Source: Ailurus styani
Taxonomy: Eukaryota; Chordata; Mammalia; Carnivora; Ailuridae
Direction of reading: 5' to 3'
Length of the DNA stretch: 64,000 nucleotides
NCBI GenBank assembly: GCA_002007465.1
Contig: LNAC01000103.1
Location: 2,006,565-2,070,564 of the forward strand
The notes below the pieces were generated by a model. That model saw nothing but the letters and a program-made list of their open reading frames with translations. It did not search any database and was not told where the DNA came from. The position numbers and the translations under genes were made by a program. Below are positions 1 to 11,900 of the stretch, piece after piece. Position 1 is the stretch's first letter. Each line of letters begins with the position of its first letter.

Positions 1-299
1 AACCGGTCTGAAAACAGAGGTGAAAGATAAATGACTCAAACAGCAAGAAAAATAAAACTATTAATCAAACACCTGTAATCTTACCTGGGATTTTGGTGCT
101 CAGAGACATGACTATGTCTTATCTTCATATTTTAAGTAAAACCATTATATTTATATATTTTTAATTAGTTCTTTATTGATCAGCTTTCTTTTAATATGTA
201 ATCTGAAATATATATATATATGTATATATATATTTTTTTGGGGGGGGGATAACCTAATTTTCCCATATATCCAACTATTGAATGTTAAATATTTCTTAA

Positions 300-780
300 A
301 TGATACTTTTGTTCACTCATCCATTATTGGTACTTGTTTCCTTTTTTTAAAAACACTGTGAATTTGCCTGCTATAAATATTCTTTCACATATTTTCTGTT
401 TTAAAAGTGCAAATTTCTTTTATTTATTTATTTATTTTTAAGATTTTATTTATTTATTTGCCAGAGAAGACACAGTAAGAGAAGGAACACAAGTAGGGGG
501 AGTGGGGAGGATGAAGCGGGCTTTCTGCAGAGCAAGAAGCCTGATGTGGGCCTTGATCCCAGGATCATGACCTGAGCTGAAGGCAGATGCTTCATGACTA
601 AACCCCTAGGTGCCCCCAAATTTCTTTTAAACCTATTCTTAACAGTAGAATTCTTAAACCACAGGATATGTGAATATTCAAATTTAAATAATAATCTAAA
701 ACAAATCTTCAAAGTGATATCATCATTGTACATTCTAACCAGAAATGTACATAATACTCCATATCACTACACTTAAAATT
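300..780 (-). mobile_element. Old L1M-type LINE-1 3' fragment, antisense, split by a SINE
   Basis: The + strand reads like the reverse complement of an ancient L1 3' region. It has 'ctgctataaatattctttcacatat' type wording before the SINE and 'gaattcttaaaccacaggatatgtg...' after it, matching the usual 'gaattgctgggtcaaagg' stretch. The two parts become continuous once the SINE at 423-616 and one target copy are removed. Highly diverged; no coding capacity. Confidence 0.5.
423..616 (-). mobile_element. CAN-SINE (tRNA-derived carnivore SINE), minus strand
   Basis: Begins with the reversed tail (ttttaagattttatttattt), continues with the GA-rich body, and ends in the reversed tRNA-like head (aaacccctaggtgccccc). 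Flanked by a 13-bp target duplication, caaatttctttta, at 410-422 and 617-629. Internally diverged, so not among the youngest copies. Confidence 0.92.
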
Positions 781-2247
781 GTCAAATTTTTATTTTTGAA
801 GTGTCAATTTAAGTAAGTTAGTTTCTCATTCCCATATTGATTGGGCATTAACCTAAACACAATTTACGATAGTTTTTAGACATATATTCAATAAATTAGA
901 AGCAGTAAGTAGATATCATAACAATGTGACTTTGATATTTATCATCTTTGTCTAGTATAAGTGAAAAAATTTATGATGAGAATATTTAATATCATTCCAA
1001 TGCTTCCTGAATTCTTCCTTGTATACTCAGTTGTCACTGCCCATCATTATAATATAGTGACAAATTAATGTTAAATTTAAGTGTTTCTCTTTAATGTCAG
1101 TTTTAGATATAAAAGTTTTATATATATATATAAAGAAATTATATGTATTGTATATATAAAAAAATTATATATGTTACATATATAAAGAAATTATATATAT
1201 TATATATATATTTATTTAAAGCTTCTTTAATAATATGGTTTACATTTTTGCTGCAGGTATGAGTTTTTCAGACTTTCTTGGCTTTAGCCAGATACCAAAT
1301 ACATTATTATATCTTCTTCAGAAATTCTTTTCTCTTTGGTTTTGCAAATGATCTAGGGAGGACATTAAGTTACTTCTTGAGAAAATAAAAAATTACCCAA
1401 ATTATAAAAGACATCACCAAAACCAGCTACAAAGTTGGCAGGGAACCATATTTCCCCAAAGGACACACTTTAACTATAAAGTAACATAACAGTCTCTTTT
1501 TCTGAGAAAGATGACTGCCTTCTAACTTACTGAGGATCCTGGTTCTCTAAAATCCTAGACTGTCAGAAACTTTGCCATTTGAAATTATATCAGTTAGAAT
1601 GAAGATTCTAAGTCAGTTTGGCACAATTAAGCAGTTTTGATCTATTACCCATGAAATTCCCTGCTTTCTGGCCATAACACTCTTCATCAACCAAAACTTT
1701 AAATTCTCTAATGAAACAGGATTGAGGGCCCATTTGCAGTCTAGATCGGATGGTAACCCCATTACTCACTGCCCTGCTTTGCTTGATTCTATCACATCAC
1801 TGTTTCTTTCCAATGTCAACTAAGTAACTTTCCCTCCAAATCCTATAAGATCTCTAGTTTTCCTTTTTTGGGGAAGATATGCAATGGTTCCCCTGATATG
1901 TGGCCTCCCTCATTGCAATGATTCAATAAATAACCGATGATTCATGGTTTTAGGAAAATCTGAAGGCTTCAGAGAGAATTGACTGTGCTTGCTAGACTGG
2001 GACCCTCAGTCTAGTGATAATGTACACAATTTGAGAGCCTTAACAGGAAACCCATTTGAAAAATAAAAAAAAAACAGAATGAAAACATATCCACTGATAT
2101 ACAAAGAACTTGACTTAAATAGCATTAAATAACTGTTCACATTTGTTAAAAATTATTCACATTTGTTTAAAAACTCAGAAAGAAATAACTAAGCAGAAAG
2201 TTGTGAAGTAAAACAGATCAAACTCGGTAAAGAAATTGAGGGAAATC
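630..2247. other. Gene-free stretch; AT-rich, with a possible LTR-like segment
   Basis: No open frame or RNA gene supported. About 1107-1215 is almost pure A/T, with imperfect copies of 'tatataaagaaattatat'. About 1560-1960 is richer in GC and ends with 'cctcattgcaatgattcaataaa', which resembles the polyadenylation end of a retroviral LTR. The family was not identified. Confidence 0.4.
1107..1215. repeat. AT-rich imperfect tandem repeat
   Basis: Alternating TA tracts, with the unit 'tatataaagaaattatat' recurring at roughly 1124, 1150 and 1178. Low-complexity DNA with no coding signal. Confidence 0.75.
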
Positions 2248-2295
2248 CTCCTTCCTTCCTTCCTTCTTTCCTTCCTTCCTTCCTTCCTTCCTTCC
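2248..2295 (+). repeat. (TTCC)n microsatellite
   Basis: Nearly pure CTTC/TTCC tetranucleotide run with one 'tttc' interruption, followed by a degraded pyrimidine-rich tail up to about 2315. Confidence 0.95.
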
Positions 2296-2319
2296 ATTTT
2301 TCCTTTCTTTTTTTCATCC

Positions 2320-4405
2320 CTCTGGATTTATTTATTTATTGGTTTGTTTATTTTAAAAGTTTGGCTCATGTGATATATTTGAGACTGACAAGTCCAGAAT
2401 TTATTGATCAGGCCAGCAGGCTGATTTTTGAGTAAGAGTTAATGTTGCAGTTTGGCATCAAAATTCTATAAGATAGCAGGCTCAGCCAGAGTTTCTAGGT
2501 TGCCATCTTGATTAGAATCTTTTTCTTTAGGAAAACTTCAATCTTGGTAAGTTAGTTGCTTCTGAAATATTTTTTTAATGCAAAATTTATATATACAGTT
2601 AAATTAGTCAATACAGATTTTGAATATGTAGAGGTCTATTTACCTGAGTGTTTCCATACTTTGTTAAAATCATTAATTATAAAATATATGCTAATTTTTT
2701 GAATAATATTTCTATTTAATGAATTATTTTAATGGATATTATGCTTTTGCTTTTTCATATTTACATTCATTTTCCTTTTTCATATTTACTTTCATTTTCC
2801 TTTTTCTCATTTATATCAATGTTAGTTCCATTTTGAATAGAAAGAAAATCCAAGTAGCCCGAAAGATAGATTTGATTACATCGGCAAGTCTAAGTATTTT
2901 CCATTTTTCAAAATCAATATACTGATTTTTAGAGTTGTCTGTTTTCATCATTCCACTTCATGTTTGCTTTGGTAACTGAATTCCTTCCTTCTCTTCAATC
3001 TGAAAATTAAAAATCAGGAGTCCCAATTAGTATCTGACAAGGTGTTCGATTCAGGGAAGATAACTGTGTCAACTAAAAATCTCCTAGAGTCATTGAAATA
3101 TATATTACATTCCATTAAATTATCAGTTCTACACAATTTATTTACTGGGAAAAAAAACCATTAAAGCTCAAGAGACTGAAATTTCCTCAGAAGGTTACAT
3201 TCTCTTTAATGTTAGAGTTTGTTATAGTCATTTTCTCTATCTCAAAAAACAAACTTAGTACCAAAAACTGAGTATATGTTCAAAACTATTTACTTAACTA
3301 AATAAAATCATTTTTTTAAGGGAAATCCTTTGTAAAGTAAGAGTCTGGATATCTTTGTCCAGGAGATTTTTGTCTCTTGATGCCGATCTGTATGTCTGGC
3401 ATGGTGGTATGGCATGATAACTACTTATGGCATTGACGTTAAGCATTTAATAAATAAATGGAGCATATAACCAAAAAAAAGTGCCCTACTCTAGCTTTTC
3501 TAAAGCAAAGAAAAAATCTAAAAAACAAATATTTATTTCCTTTCTGTTATCTTGCCATATTTTTCTGACATTTAAATATTTTTCTTCTCCAATGTGCTGT
3601 AATCTTAAGTAATTTTAGTATAATATATATCATCTTATGTTTCATATTATGTCTGTTTTTGAGTTCATTCTTCTCCAAGTAACAAAAATATTTCTAATTT
3701 TCAAACTTGACATTTTAAAAATCTACTCTTATGAAGGAAGCACATTCTATATAATGATATGTGTATAGTTGTAATATTCAACATCATCTAACCTGCCTAT
3801 AGGCATATTAATTTCATATGAAGAGCTGGTGAATAAGTTGTCTCTTTATATAAAATTTAGAAATGTAAGTATAAAGAGACATTTCTTTAATTGCTGCTTT
3901 TAAAATATCTTTTAATTGTAGGTATTATCATCTTTTACTCTTTGTAATAAATTAATTCAGCAGATTTTGTGTTTATGTTTGTGCTTTTTGTCCAACAACA
4001 AATCAAGTGAACATAGACAGTATTAATGTCATTTCAGTGGTTCACTTATCAAGGAAATTGGTCTGTAATTCTCCCAGCCATTCTCTCATGGAACTAAGAT
4101 GATTGCTGCTGCTCCATTTTATTGCCATGTTCCAGAAAGAAAAACATGGGTGGGAACTACACATATAAAAGCTTTGAAATCTATTTCAGAAAAGTAAACT
4201 TTCATATAAATCACTAGAAGAGTTCCATTTGTATTTATCGTTATTGATGCACTTTCTGTTGAAACTGTTGAACAACATTATCTGTACAATGCACAATTTA
4301 TTGGTAAGAGAGACTAGGAGAAGCAGATTTTTACAACTACTTATATTGCTTGCACAAACAAGCAAAATGGGGATTACTTATTATAGGATAAGGAATGAAT
4401 AGATG
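2320..4405. other. Unassigned AT-rich intergenic sequence
   Basis: No recognisable gene or repeat family. Contains homopyrimidine stretches such as 'ttttcctttttcatatttac' repeated at about 2750-2810. The longest open frames are chance AT-rich ones. Confidence 0.5.
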
Positions 4406-4596
4406 CAGGCGCCTGGGTGGCTCAGTGGGTTAAAGCCTCTGCCTTCGGCTCAGGTCATGATCCCAGGGTCCTGGCATTGAGGCCCGCATGGAGCTTCCTG
4501 CTCAGTGGGGAGCCTGCTTCCTCCTCTCTCTGCCTGCCTCTCTGCCTGCTTGTGATCTCTCTATCTCCCTATCAAGTAAATAAAAAAAAGGGGGGG
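4406..4596 (+). mobile_element. CAN-SINE, mustelid-type subfamily
   Basis: Full-length: head 'ggcgcctgggtggctcagtg', then 'ggttaaagcctctgccttcg', CT-rich body, AAGTAAATAAA tail, then a run of G. Flanked by ggaatgaataNNtg at 4392-4405 and 4597-4610 (12 of 14 match). Confidence 0.95.
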
Positions 4597-4610
4597 GGAA
4601 TGAATACGTG

Positions 4611-6869
4611 TTATAAACAACAGATTATTCCATACCTATTCCATGCACATAGTAAAAATTATTCACCATCCATACTATAAGTATACATTTCAAAGTAAAC
4701 ATTACCTAATTCACTACTTATTTTATGTATAATTTTTTAAATTTCTATTATTAAGAGAACAAGCACTAGTTTACAATAAATATAAACAAAAAAATGAATT
4801 AGGTTTTATAATGCAAGAATCAAACATGTATTGAAACAAAGTTAAGAAAATTTATTGCCAGTCATAAAAGTAAAAACAATAAATGAATAACATGTCATAT
4901 TGAAAAGTCTATGAAACTAAATGCCCCAACTATGTGCGGTGAATATGTTCATCTAATCACTGCAAGATCTTAAACTTAAACAATTATATATGCCAATTAT
5001 ATCTCAATAAAGCTGAAAAGTTAATTTTAAAAATTATACAGAATTCTCCTTGTCAACACCAGAGTTAATAGAAAGGTAAATTTTCATTACCTCACTCATA
5101 ATAATAAGAGACATCCCAAGACATAAATATATCAAATTATCTTGCCTTATCTTACTTCTCTGAAAATATGCTTTAACTGTTTTTGTTAATTGGAAATGTG
5201 TAAAGAGTTCTACCATTTCTTGATCTTTTATTTAAAAAAAAAAGTTTGGTGCTAAGAAGATTTTGTTATGTATATTTTCCCTAGTAAAACTATCAAATAT
5301 ACTCTAATAAAAAAGATCAATTCCAACTCAACTTTTTGACTGTTATTTATTACCATTTACTCCACACTGGTCTTATGATACACACTTATTAAAACCACAG
5401 TGTAATGAAAATGGCAATATCACAAACCAATAAATAATGTTATTAAGTGACAATCAAGAATACTATGGCAAGTCATAACAAGATATGTTAAAAAATACAA
5501 AGCAATTTCTATACTGAGAAATATTATTATTCTTTCAATTATTACCCTTCTTGCAGATTCAGAAATCCAGTGTTTTGCTTACTTGAAGTTTATTTTTTTT
5601 ATTAAAAATAAATCTTCCTGAAGTATTTATAAAACAAATGCCTTATACAAAAATTAAGATTCATGTTTTGGTCCTCCATTTTTAGTGACAACAGAGAACA
5701 AGATAAAATGAATTATTCTCTGTGGAGGCAGAGCCATATTATTACAAACATCCATCCTCAACAATTTTTGTTTATAACTTAATTTTATGAAGCTATGAGT
5801 ATTGAGCATAAAGATTTGGACTTTCACAAGTTTAGCATCTATCGAATTGAAACCTTCTTTATTATATTTTAATATTTAAAAGTACCAATAAATCTTAAAC
5901 TTAACTTCATGGCCCTCTTAAATTTGCATATGAGTTTTCATTAAATTGATATGTGTGACTTAAAAATAACTAAAGAAAAAACACATATCAAAAAAGCAGG
6001 GTTATCACTATTATTAAAACAATTCATCTAAGGAACAGAATTAGAAAATAAATATTTCTTGTATTCCATTTGCTATGAAAATAAAATCCATTTTTAGTTA
6101 CATGCTTTTGATACTTAATAATTTGTCTTGTTTTAATTAATTAGGGAAAGAAAATGACTACATTTCAAGTAGGGGGCACGGTTATGTAACAAAATAGAGG
6201 TCAAATACTGTTGCATTTTTAGTATGTTGGCCCTAGCATTAAGAACTTTTTAAAGAATTTAGTCTATGAAAAATCTCTCAAGCTAATAATCAATGATTTA
6301 TGTTTTATAAAGATGTGCCTTGGAAAATGTCCACTCTAATTGCAAACTGATAAAGTTTGATTGCTGATGTATTCGCTAACATTTTTTTTTCCATTGTAAC
6401 TTTCTTTAATGTGTTCTTTAAGGGACTCTTCTATCAATAAGGTTGAATTTTAAAACATAACTGTAGTAACTAGAATGACAGCCTGTCTTTCTATCAGGAT
6501 ATACCAAATAGTGCAAAGGAGCTCTTTTTACTTATTGAAAGAGTACCTACTATCCAAATGTAAGAAACTTAGACTTTTTAGGCTAATTGCTATGCAATGA
6601 TAATCTGGAAGAGAATAGTAGTTTCTCTTCTGTTTAATTGGATGTTGATGACTTTATTCTAAATTATTTTTGTAAGTTTACCTTTTTATGATTAATTAAA
6701 CATTAATCTTATCTTATTTGTTATTTTATTGATGATTAATGAAACATTAACAAATTGTCAATGAAATCATTTGACTTACCACTCCCACTTTTTAAGATAC
6801 TTTGTAATAATTAAAACTAAGCAAATCATCTTATATTTTATAATTTATTTTTCATGGCTTTATTTATTT
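4611..6869. other. Unassigned AT-rich single-copy-looking DNA
   Basis: No repeat family recognised and no supported gene. The stretch around 6230-6600 reads as ordinary complex sequence without simple repeats. Whether any of it is conserved non-coding DNA cannot be judged from one genome. Confidence 0.5.
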
Positions 6870-9260
6870 TTTTGTGTTTTATTGATTTTTAGTTCTAATA
6901 GACATATAGTGATATCTCATTGTGATTTTTTGAGATGTGATACACATAACATGTCATTCACCATTTTGAAATGTGCAAGTCATTTTAGTATATTTACAAG
7001 GTATTGCAATTATTACCACTTTGTGATGATAGGAAATGATCATCACCAAAAAGAAAGCTCAGACCTCTTACACTTATGCCCTGGAAACCACTAATTTACT
7101 TCCTGTCTCTGTAAATTTGCCTATTCTAAACATTGCATAAATTGGAATTGTACAATACGTGGCTTTTGGTTCTGGCTTCTTTCACTTTATTTAATGTTTC
7201 AAGGCTCATCATCATTGTAGCATATTTCAGTCTTTATTGGCTAAATAACATCCCATTCTATTGTTAGCGACACCACAGTTAGCTTATACAATCATTACTT
7301 TATGACATTTGCTTTTATTTTCCACTTTTTTCCTGTTAGCATAACGCTGCTATAAACATGTGTTTCCAGGTTTTTGCATTAAATGTTCGCAATGATCTTG
7401 GTCATATATCTAGGAATGAAATTGCCTGGTCACATTGTAACCTTATATTTAACTTACTGAGGAACTTCCAATTGTTTTTCAAGTAAATATACCACATTTA
7501 ATTAATTAATTAATCCATGTCTTTCTCCAAATTTACTACTGTCTTTTTTATTATAATTTTCATACTGCATATAGTAAGGCATCTCACTGTGCTTCTGTTT
7601 TGTATTATTATTTTCCTGTTCTTGAAGAATTTCTATTTACATTTCTTACAATGCAGGTCTGCCATCCCTGAATTCTCTCAATTTTTGCTTGTCTGAACAA
7701 GTATTCCCTCATCACTTTTGAAGGATGATTTCACTGCTTACAGAATTCCAGTTTGGTGAATTTTTTTAAAACTTGAATATCATAATTTTTATAAAATTCT
7801 TTGCCATTATTTTTCCAGTGAATCATCTACAATGTTTCTCTTGTTTCTCTCTTTCCCCCCACTTAGTAGTTTTAATACATATATTGTTTCTTTCAAATTG
7901 CACATTAGTTCATGTGTATTATATTGTTCTGCTTTTTAATATTTTTTTCCTTTGTTCTCCAGTTTAGGCAGTCCCTAATGACATGTTTCCAAACTTATGA
8001 TTCCTTCCTTGGATGTATCCAGTCTACTAATAAGCCTATCACTGATATACTCCTATTACCATGATTTTATTTGCTGGCATTTCCTTTTGACTCTCAGAGT
8101 TTCCATGTCGCTGCTTGCATTACCTATGTATTTCCACATATCTATTTTTTTCTATAGACCCTTGACATATTAATCATAGTTGTTTTAAATTCCTTATGTG
8201 AAAATTACAAAAGCCAGGTCATATCTGGTTCCAATCTTTGCTCTGTCTCTTCTGACTATTTTTACTTGCTTTTAGCATACCTTGTAATTATTTTTGTTAA
8301 GAACTAGAAATGGTATACCAGTTAAAGGACTAAAAAAATAGTCCTTTAGTGGTTTTATGTGAATATGGGTAGAAGTTGAGCTGTACTATGTACTATATGT
8401 ACTATAGCTTTTCATGTCACTGGCTTCTATTTTTTCTAGCATCCTTATTTGTATCTTACCAGTTGTCTTTTTGTTTCCCTAAAAACTCCTTCTTAAATAA
8501 TATCTGCACCTCACATTCTTTGAGCTATGATTAACTCTTATTATACTGCAGCTCTGTTGATGTGGTAGTAAGGTGCAAAAAGAAGTGAAACCCTGCTTCC
8601 TTACCTTATGATTAAATATCAGTCTTCTAATGTGCCTATGTTCCTAGGCTGTGACCTTCACAAGGATTCCTCAGCTCCCTGTCCTCCATTTGGTGAGACA
8701 GCCTAATGAATGCTGAAATTGGGTGACTTCCCATCCCTCAAAATGGATAAAACTGCAGTAAATTCTTTTCTTCTGCCAAGATTGCCTTTCTATGGAAAGA
8801 GTTCTTGGTACATTTCTGCTTGGTCACATATCCCCTTCTCCTGACAACAGGGTTACATGTATCCTCCCCTTGAGGGTTTTTCTTGACTCTTCAGTGTGAG
8901 AACTGGGTGCAGTTCCTGGGGGTAAAAGCAGCAAAATTATGGGTATTTCACAAGTTTTCAGCCCCCACCCCCCCCAGCTGTCACTAACTCTAATGCTAGT
9001 GAACACTGTGTCTCCAGCAATGCCTAAAATTACTATTTAGGTGTTTCTGCTATTTATGATTCCAGCTGTTCTGTCCCAGGTAAACTGACATTACTTGTGG
9101 ATCTTTGTTTGCACCTGTCTCCCTAGTTTTTGGGATGGCAGTTTGCCCTGCAAACTCAATTTTGATGAATATCAAAAAATTCCTTGATTTCCAGGTTTTA
9201 TCTGTTGTTGTTGTTGTAAGGATATGAATGATGACTTCCAAGCTCTTTAAATATCAGGAA
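6870..9260 (-). mobile_element. HAL1-like half-LINE relic, antisense
   Basis: Left part (about 6870-7500) is the reverse complement of an ancient L1 3'-UTR ('ctggaaaccactaatttact', 'ctgctataaacatgtgtttcc', 'aggaatgaaattgcctggtc'). It is followed directly by ORF1-type sequence ('aatgcaggtctgccatccct', 'gaattctctcaatttttgct') and an upstream leader ending in a short TTG repeat near 9205. No reverse-transcriptase segment lies between them. That 3'UTR-ORF1-leader order without ORF2 is the hallmark of HAL1 elements. Very diverged, with no intact frame. The exact subfamily is uncertain. Confidence 0.65.
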
Positions 9261-9367
9261 ATCAGGAATCTCACTCAATTTTTCATAAGTTTCTTATAAA
9301 TATGTGACATATTATTACATAGATTTATATAAACAGCACCACGGTTCAGTTAAGAAACTATTTTATC

Positions 9368-9385
9368 TGTCAAATAAATAAAATC

Positions 9386-9436
<51 letters not shown>

Positions 9437-9469
9437 AAGACAGTAACAAAAAAAAAAAAAAAGGAAAGA
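9368..9469 (+). repeat. (AAAT)n microsatellite on a SINE-tail-like seed
   Basis: Starts 'tgtcaaataaataaaatct', exactly like a CAN-SINE 3' tail, then about 12 AAAT units (9386-9437), a poly-A run (about 9447-9462) and 'ggaaag'. Likely the remnant of a SINE tail that expanded; no SINE body is present to its left. Confidence 0.85.
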
Positions 9470-9485
9470 AAGAAACCGTTTTATC

Positions 9486-9684
9486 AGGGGTGCCTGGGTG
9501 GCCCAGTCAGTTAAATGTCTGCCTTTGGCTCAGGTCATGATCCCAGGGTCCTGGGATTGAGCCCCACATGGGGTCCTTGCTCAGTGGGGAGCCTGCTTCT
9601 CCCTCTCACTCTGCCGGCTGCTCCTCCTGCTTGTGCTTGCACTCTCTGTGAAAGAAATAAATAAAATCTTTAAAAAAATAAAAT
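9486..9684 (+). mobile_element. CAN-SINE, older subfamily
   Basis: Head 'ggggtgcctgggtggcccag', the 'ttaaatgtctgcctttggct' variant, CT-rich body and AAATAAATAAAATCTTTAAA tail. Target-like copies flank it at 9470-9485 and 9685-9700 (about 11 of 16 identical), and a third lies at 9352-9367. Confidence 0.93.
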
Positions 9685-9700
9685 AAGAAAATATCTTGTC

Positions 9701-11222
9701 AATGTAAGGAAGTTTTAGTTTAAAAAAAAGCTTAGTTAAAAAAACTTATTTAAAAAAACTAAAGGAAAGAAGTGTCAGTCAGTTAGTAGACAAGTTTTAT
9801 GAAACATTTAGTGTAAAGGATGAAAACAAAATGTTTACCCTGGAAATCTCTTAATTATCTTTCTCTAGTATTACAATTGGGGAAGACGGGATGAATGTAA
9901 TTTGTCACAGTACATTTTATCCATTAATTGAAAAAAATGCATTTCGAACTTTAAATATTTAAATGCAGAAGCATAATGGTAGCAAAAATTGTAAATGGTA
10001 ATGCATATGGAATGTAAATGGTAAAATATATAAAAGTGTTTTAATTTCTTTGGCTTTCTTGCTTTGCTCTATTTTGACCATGCCCATGATTTCATAAGAG
10101 TAAGCAGCAACACCTATATTTTCTGCTGTTTGTGATGTATCAGTATAAATCTAGAGATTTTATTTGTGATCATATAAACCATATAAATAGAAACTTAAAC
10201 ATTAAGTGTCCAGATTTGTTTCAAATAGAATATTATATGTGAGTAATGACCATTTTAAAGTCCCTAAAATTGTAATTGAATTATCATTTCTTTACTTATT
10301 TAGATTGTCTACCATTATCTCTTTCTCTCTCTCTCTCTCTTTTTTTTTAACCTCTATTTGCCACTTTGTGTCAATTAAAAAAAAATAGGCATATTCAGGA
10401 ATAAGATTGATAACTGGACTGGAGATTATCTCATTACATCTGACATAAATCATGCAGATGGTTGAAAATTAGAGTTTCTTATATTTTGAGTCTTCTGTTT
10501 CCTTAATAATAGGTATTTTCAGAAATATAGAAGAAAAACATCATTTTTCTTTTAAAGTGCAGGCTTTATGTTAATCTTTCACTCTCCCTGTGGAAGAGAC
10601 AACCTGGGAAATAATTTTGTTATACAGAAGGAAGAAAGGATATAAACAAGTCATGAATATTATACAACCATCAATCAAATAACTTCTATAGTATGCTATG
10701 ATGGGCTGATTTAATATAAAATTAAGAGCAGATAATTTTGTAAAATAATTTTACTGTGAAACTGATGCAAAGATGATTTACACTTATTTTCTGAGGACTC
10801 TTAGAAATAAAATAAAACATTTTCTGTGGAGTGCTTTGGTACTTTTCTTGCAGGTTTTCCAATGCTATAACCTGCTAAGTAGGTCATGGGCCTCCTTTAA
10901 CTCACATTTCATTTTTTAATGCCATGATAATCTGCTAGCAGTCTGATTTTTTGGGGACTGAAAAGGATTAGCTTTACTAGAAAAAAATATAAAACAGAAA
11001 AGAAAGGGTGGCATTAAGTAACCTTTTTTTTCATGCTGAACATGTTTTGTTCAAGGCATTTGGCACCACTATTTTTGGTGGTTGCTGATTGAAAATACTG
11101 TTTAAAGTACAGAATTAAACATTTAATTTAAAAACTGATTTTTTAAATAAATTTAAGAGATTTTACTTTAAGTTCACACATACACAATATTTTTGTTTTT
11201 TATGCATTTTTATAACCAGCTT
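9701..11222. other. Unassigned AT-rich intergenic sequence
   Basis: No gene or repeat family recognised, apart from a CT run at 10318-10340 and poly-T beyond it. Chance open frames only. Confidence 0.5.
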
Positions 11223-11235
11223 TTATCATGTCTTT

Positions 11236-11658
11236 TTTTAAGTTTTAATTTTAATTAATGGTTGCTTAACATACAGTGTTATATTAGTTTCAAGTATAGA
11301 ACATAGTGAATCAACAATTCCATACGTCACCCAGTGCTCATTATGACAAGTCCATTCCCTAATCCCTACCTTCTATTTAACACATCTCCACCTCCCCTCT
11401 GGTAACCATCAGTTTTGTTTTTGTTTTTTTTTTCCTCTGTAAGAGTCTGTTTCCTGGTTTCTCTTTCTTTCTCTCTCTCTCTCTTTTTTTTCCCCCACAA
11501 TTGCTCATTTATTTTGTTTCTTAAATGCCAGATCTGAGTGAAATTATATGGTATTTGTCTTTGTCTGACTTATTTCACTCAGCTTTATACTGTATAGCTC
11601 TGTACATATCATTGCTAGTAGCAAGATGTTATTCTTTTTTGTCACTGAATAATATCCA

Positions 11659-11703
<45 letters not shown>

Positions 11704-11762
11704 CCCCATCTCCTCTTATATATAGAGGAGAATCTATAGGATCTATAGATTATGTTCTATTG

Positions 11763-11806
<44 letters not shown>

Positions 11807-11900
11807 CCATCTCCTCTGTATCCATGCATCAGTGGATGGACACTGGGGCTGCTTCCATAATTTGACTATAGTAAATAATGCTGCTATAATTATAAGGATA
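11236..11900 (-). other. L1 3' UTR (of the 11.2-17.4 kb element)
   Basis: Reverse complement of the carnivore L1 3' end: 'cacccagtgctcattatgac', 'ggtaaccatcagttttg', 'ggacactggggctgcttcca'. It includes a duplicated TA-repeat block at 11659-11818. No poly-A tail is clearly preserved; a short T-rich stretch marks the 3' junction. Confidence 0.85.
11659..11818 (+). repeat. Duplicated (TG)n(TA)n microsatellite with small hairpins
   Basis: (TG)9 then (TA)n to 11703, followed by 'ccccatctcctct'. A second (TA)n at about 11765-11804 is followed by the same 'ccccatctcctct'. Between them lie two short inverted repeats, ctcctct/agaggag at 11710-11730 and aatctata/tatagatt at 11731-11751. Confidence 0.9.

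Noticed and set aside
4407..4480. tRNA-like SINE heads as candidate tRNA genes
   Set aside because: They derive from a tRNA but lack a foldable cloverleaf with intact acceptor stem and anticodon arm. They are SINE heads.
4417..4680. Recurrent 'MAQWVKASAFGSGHDPRVL'-like peptides here and at 29254, 55436 and 59519
   Set aside because: These are translations of the CAN-SINE head and body in different copies, not a protein family.
8322..8347. Small inverted repeat taaaggact / agtccttta
   Set aside because: Nine-base arms in AT-rich decayed HAL1 sequence; within chance expectation for a 64-kb window.
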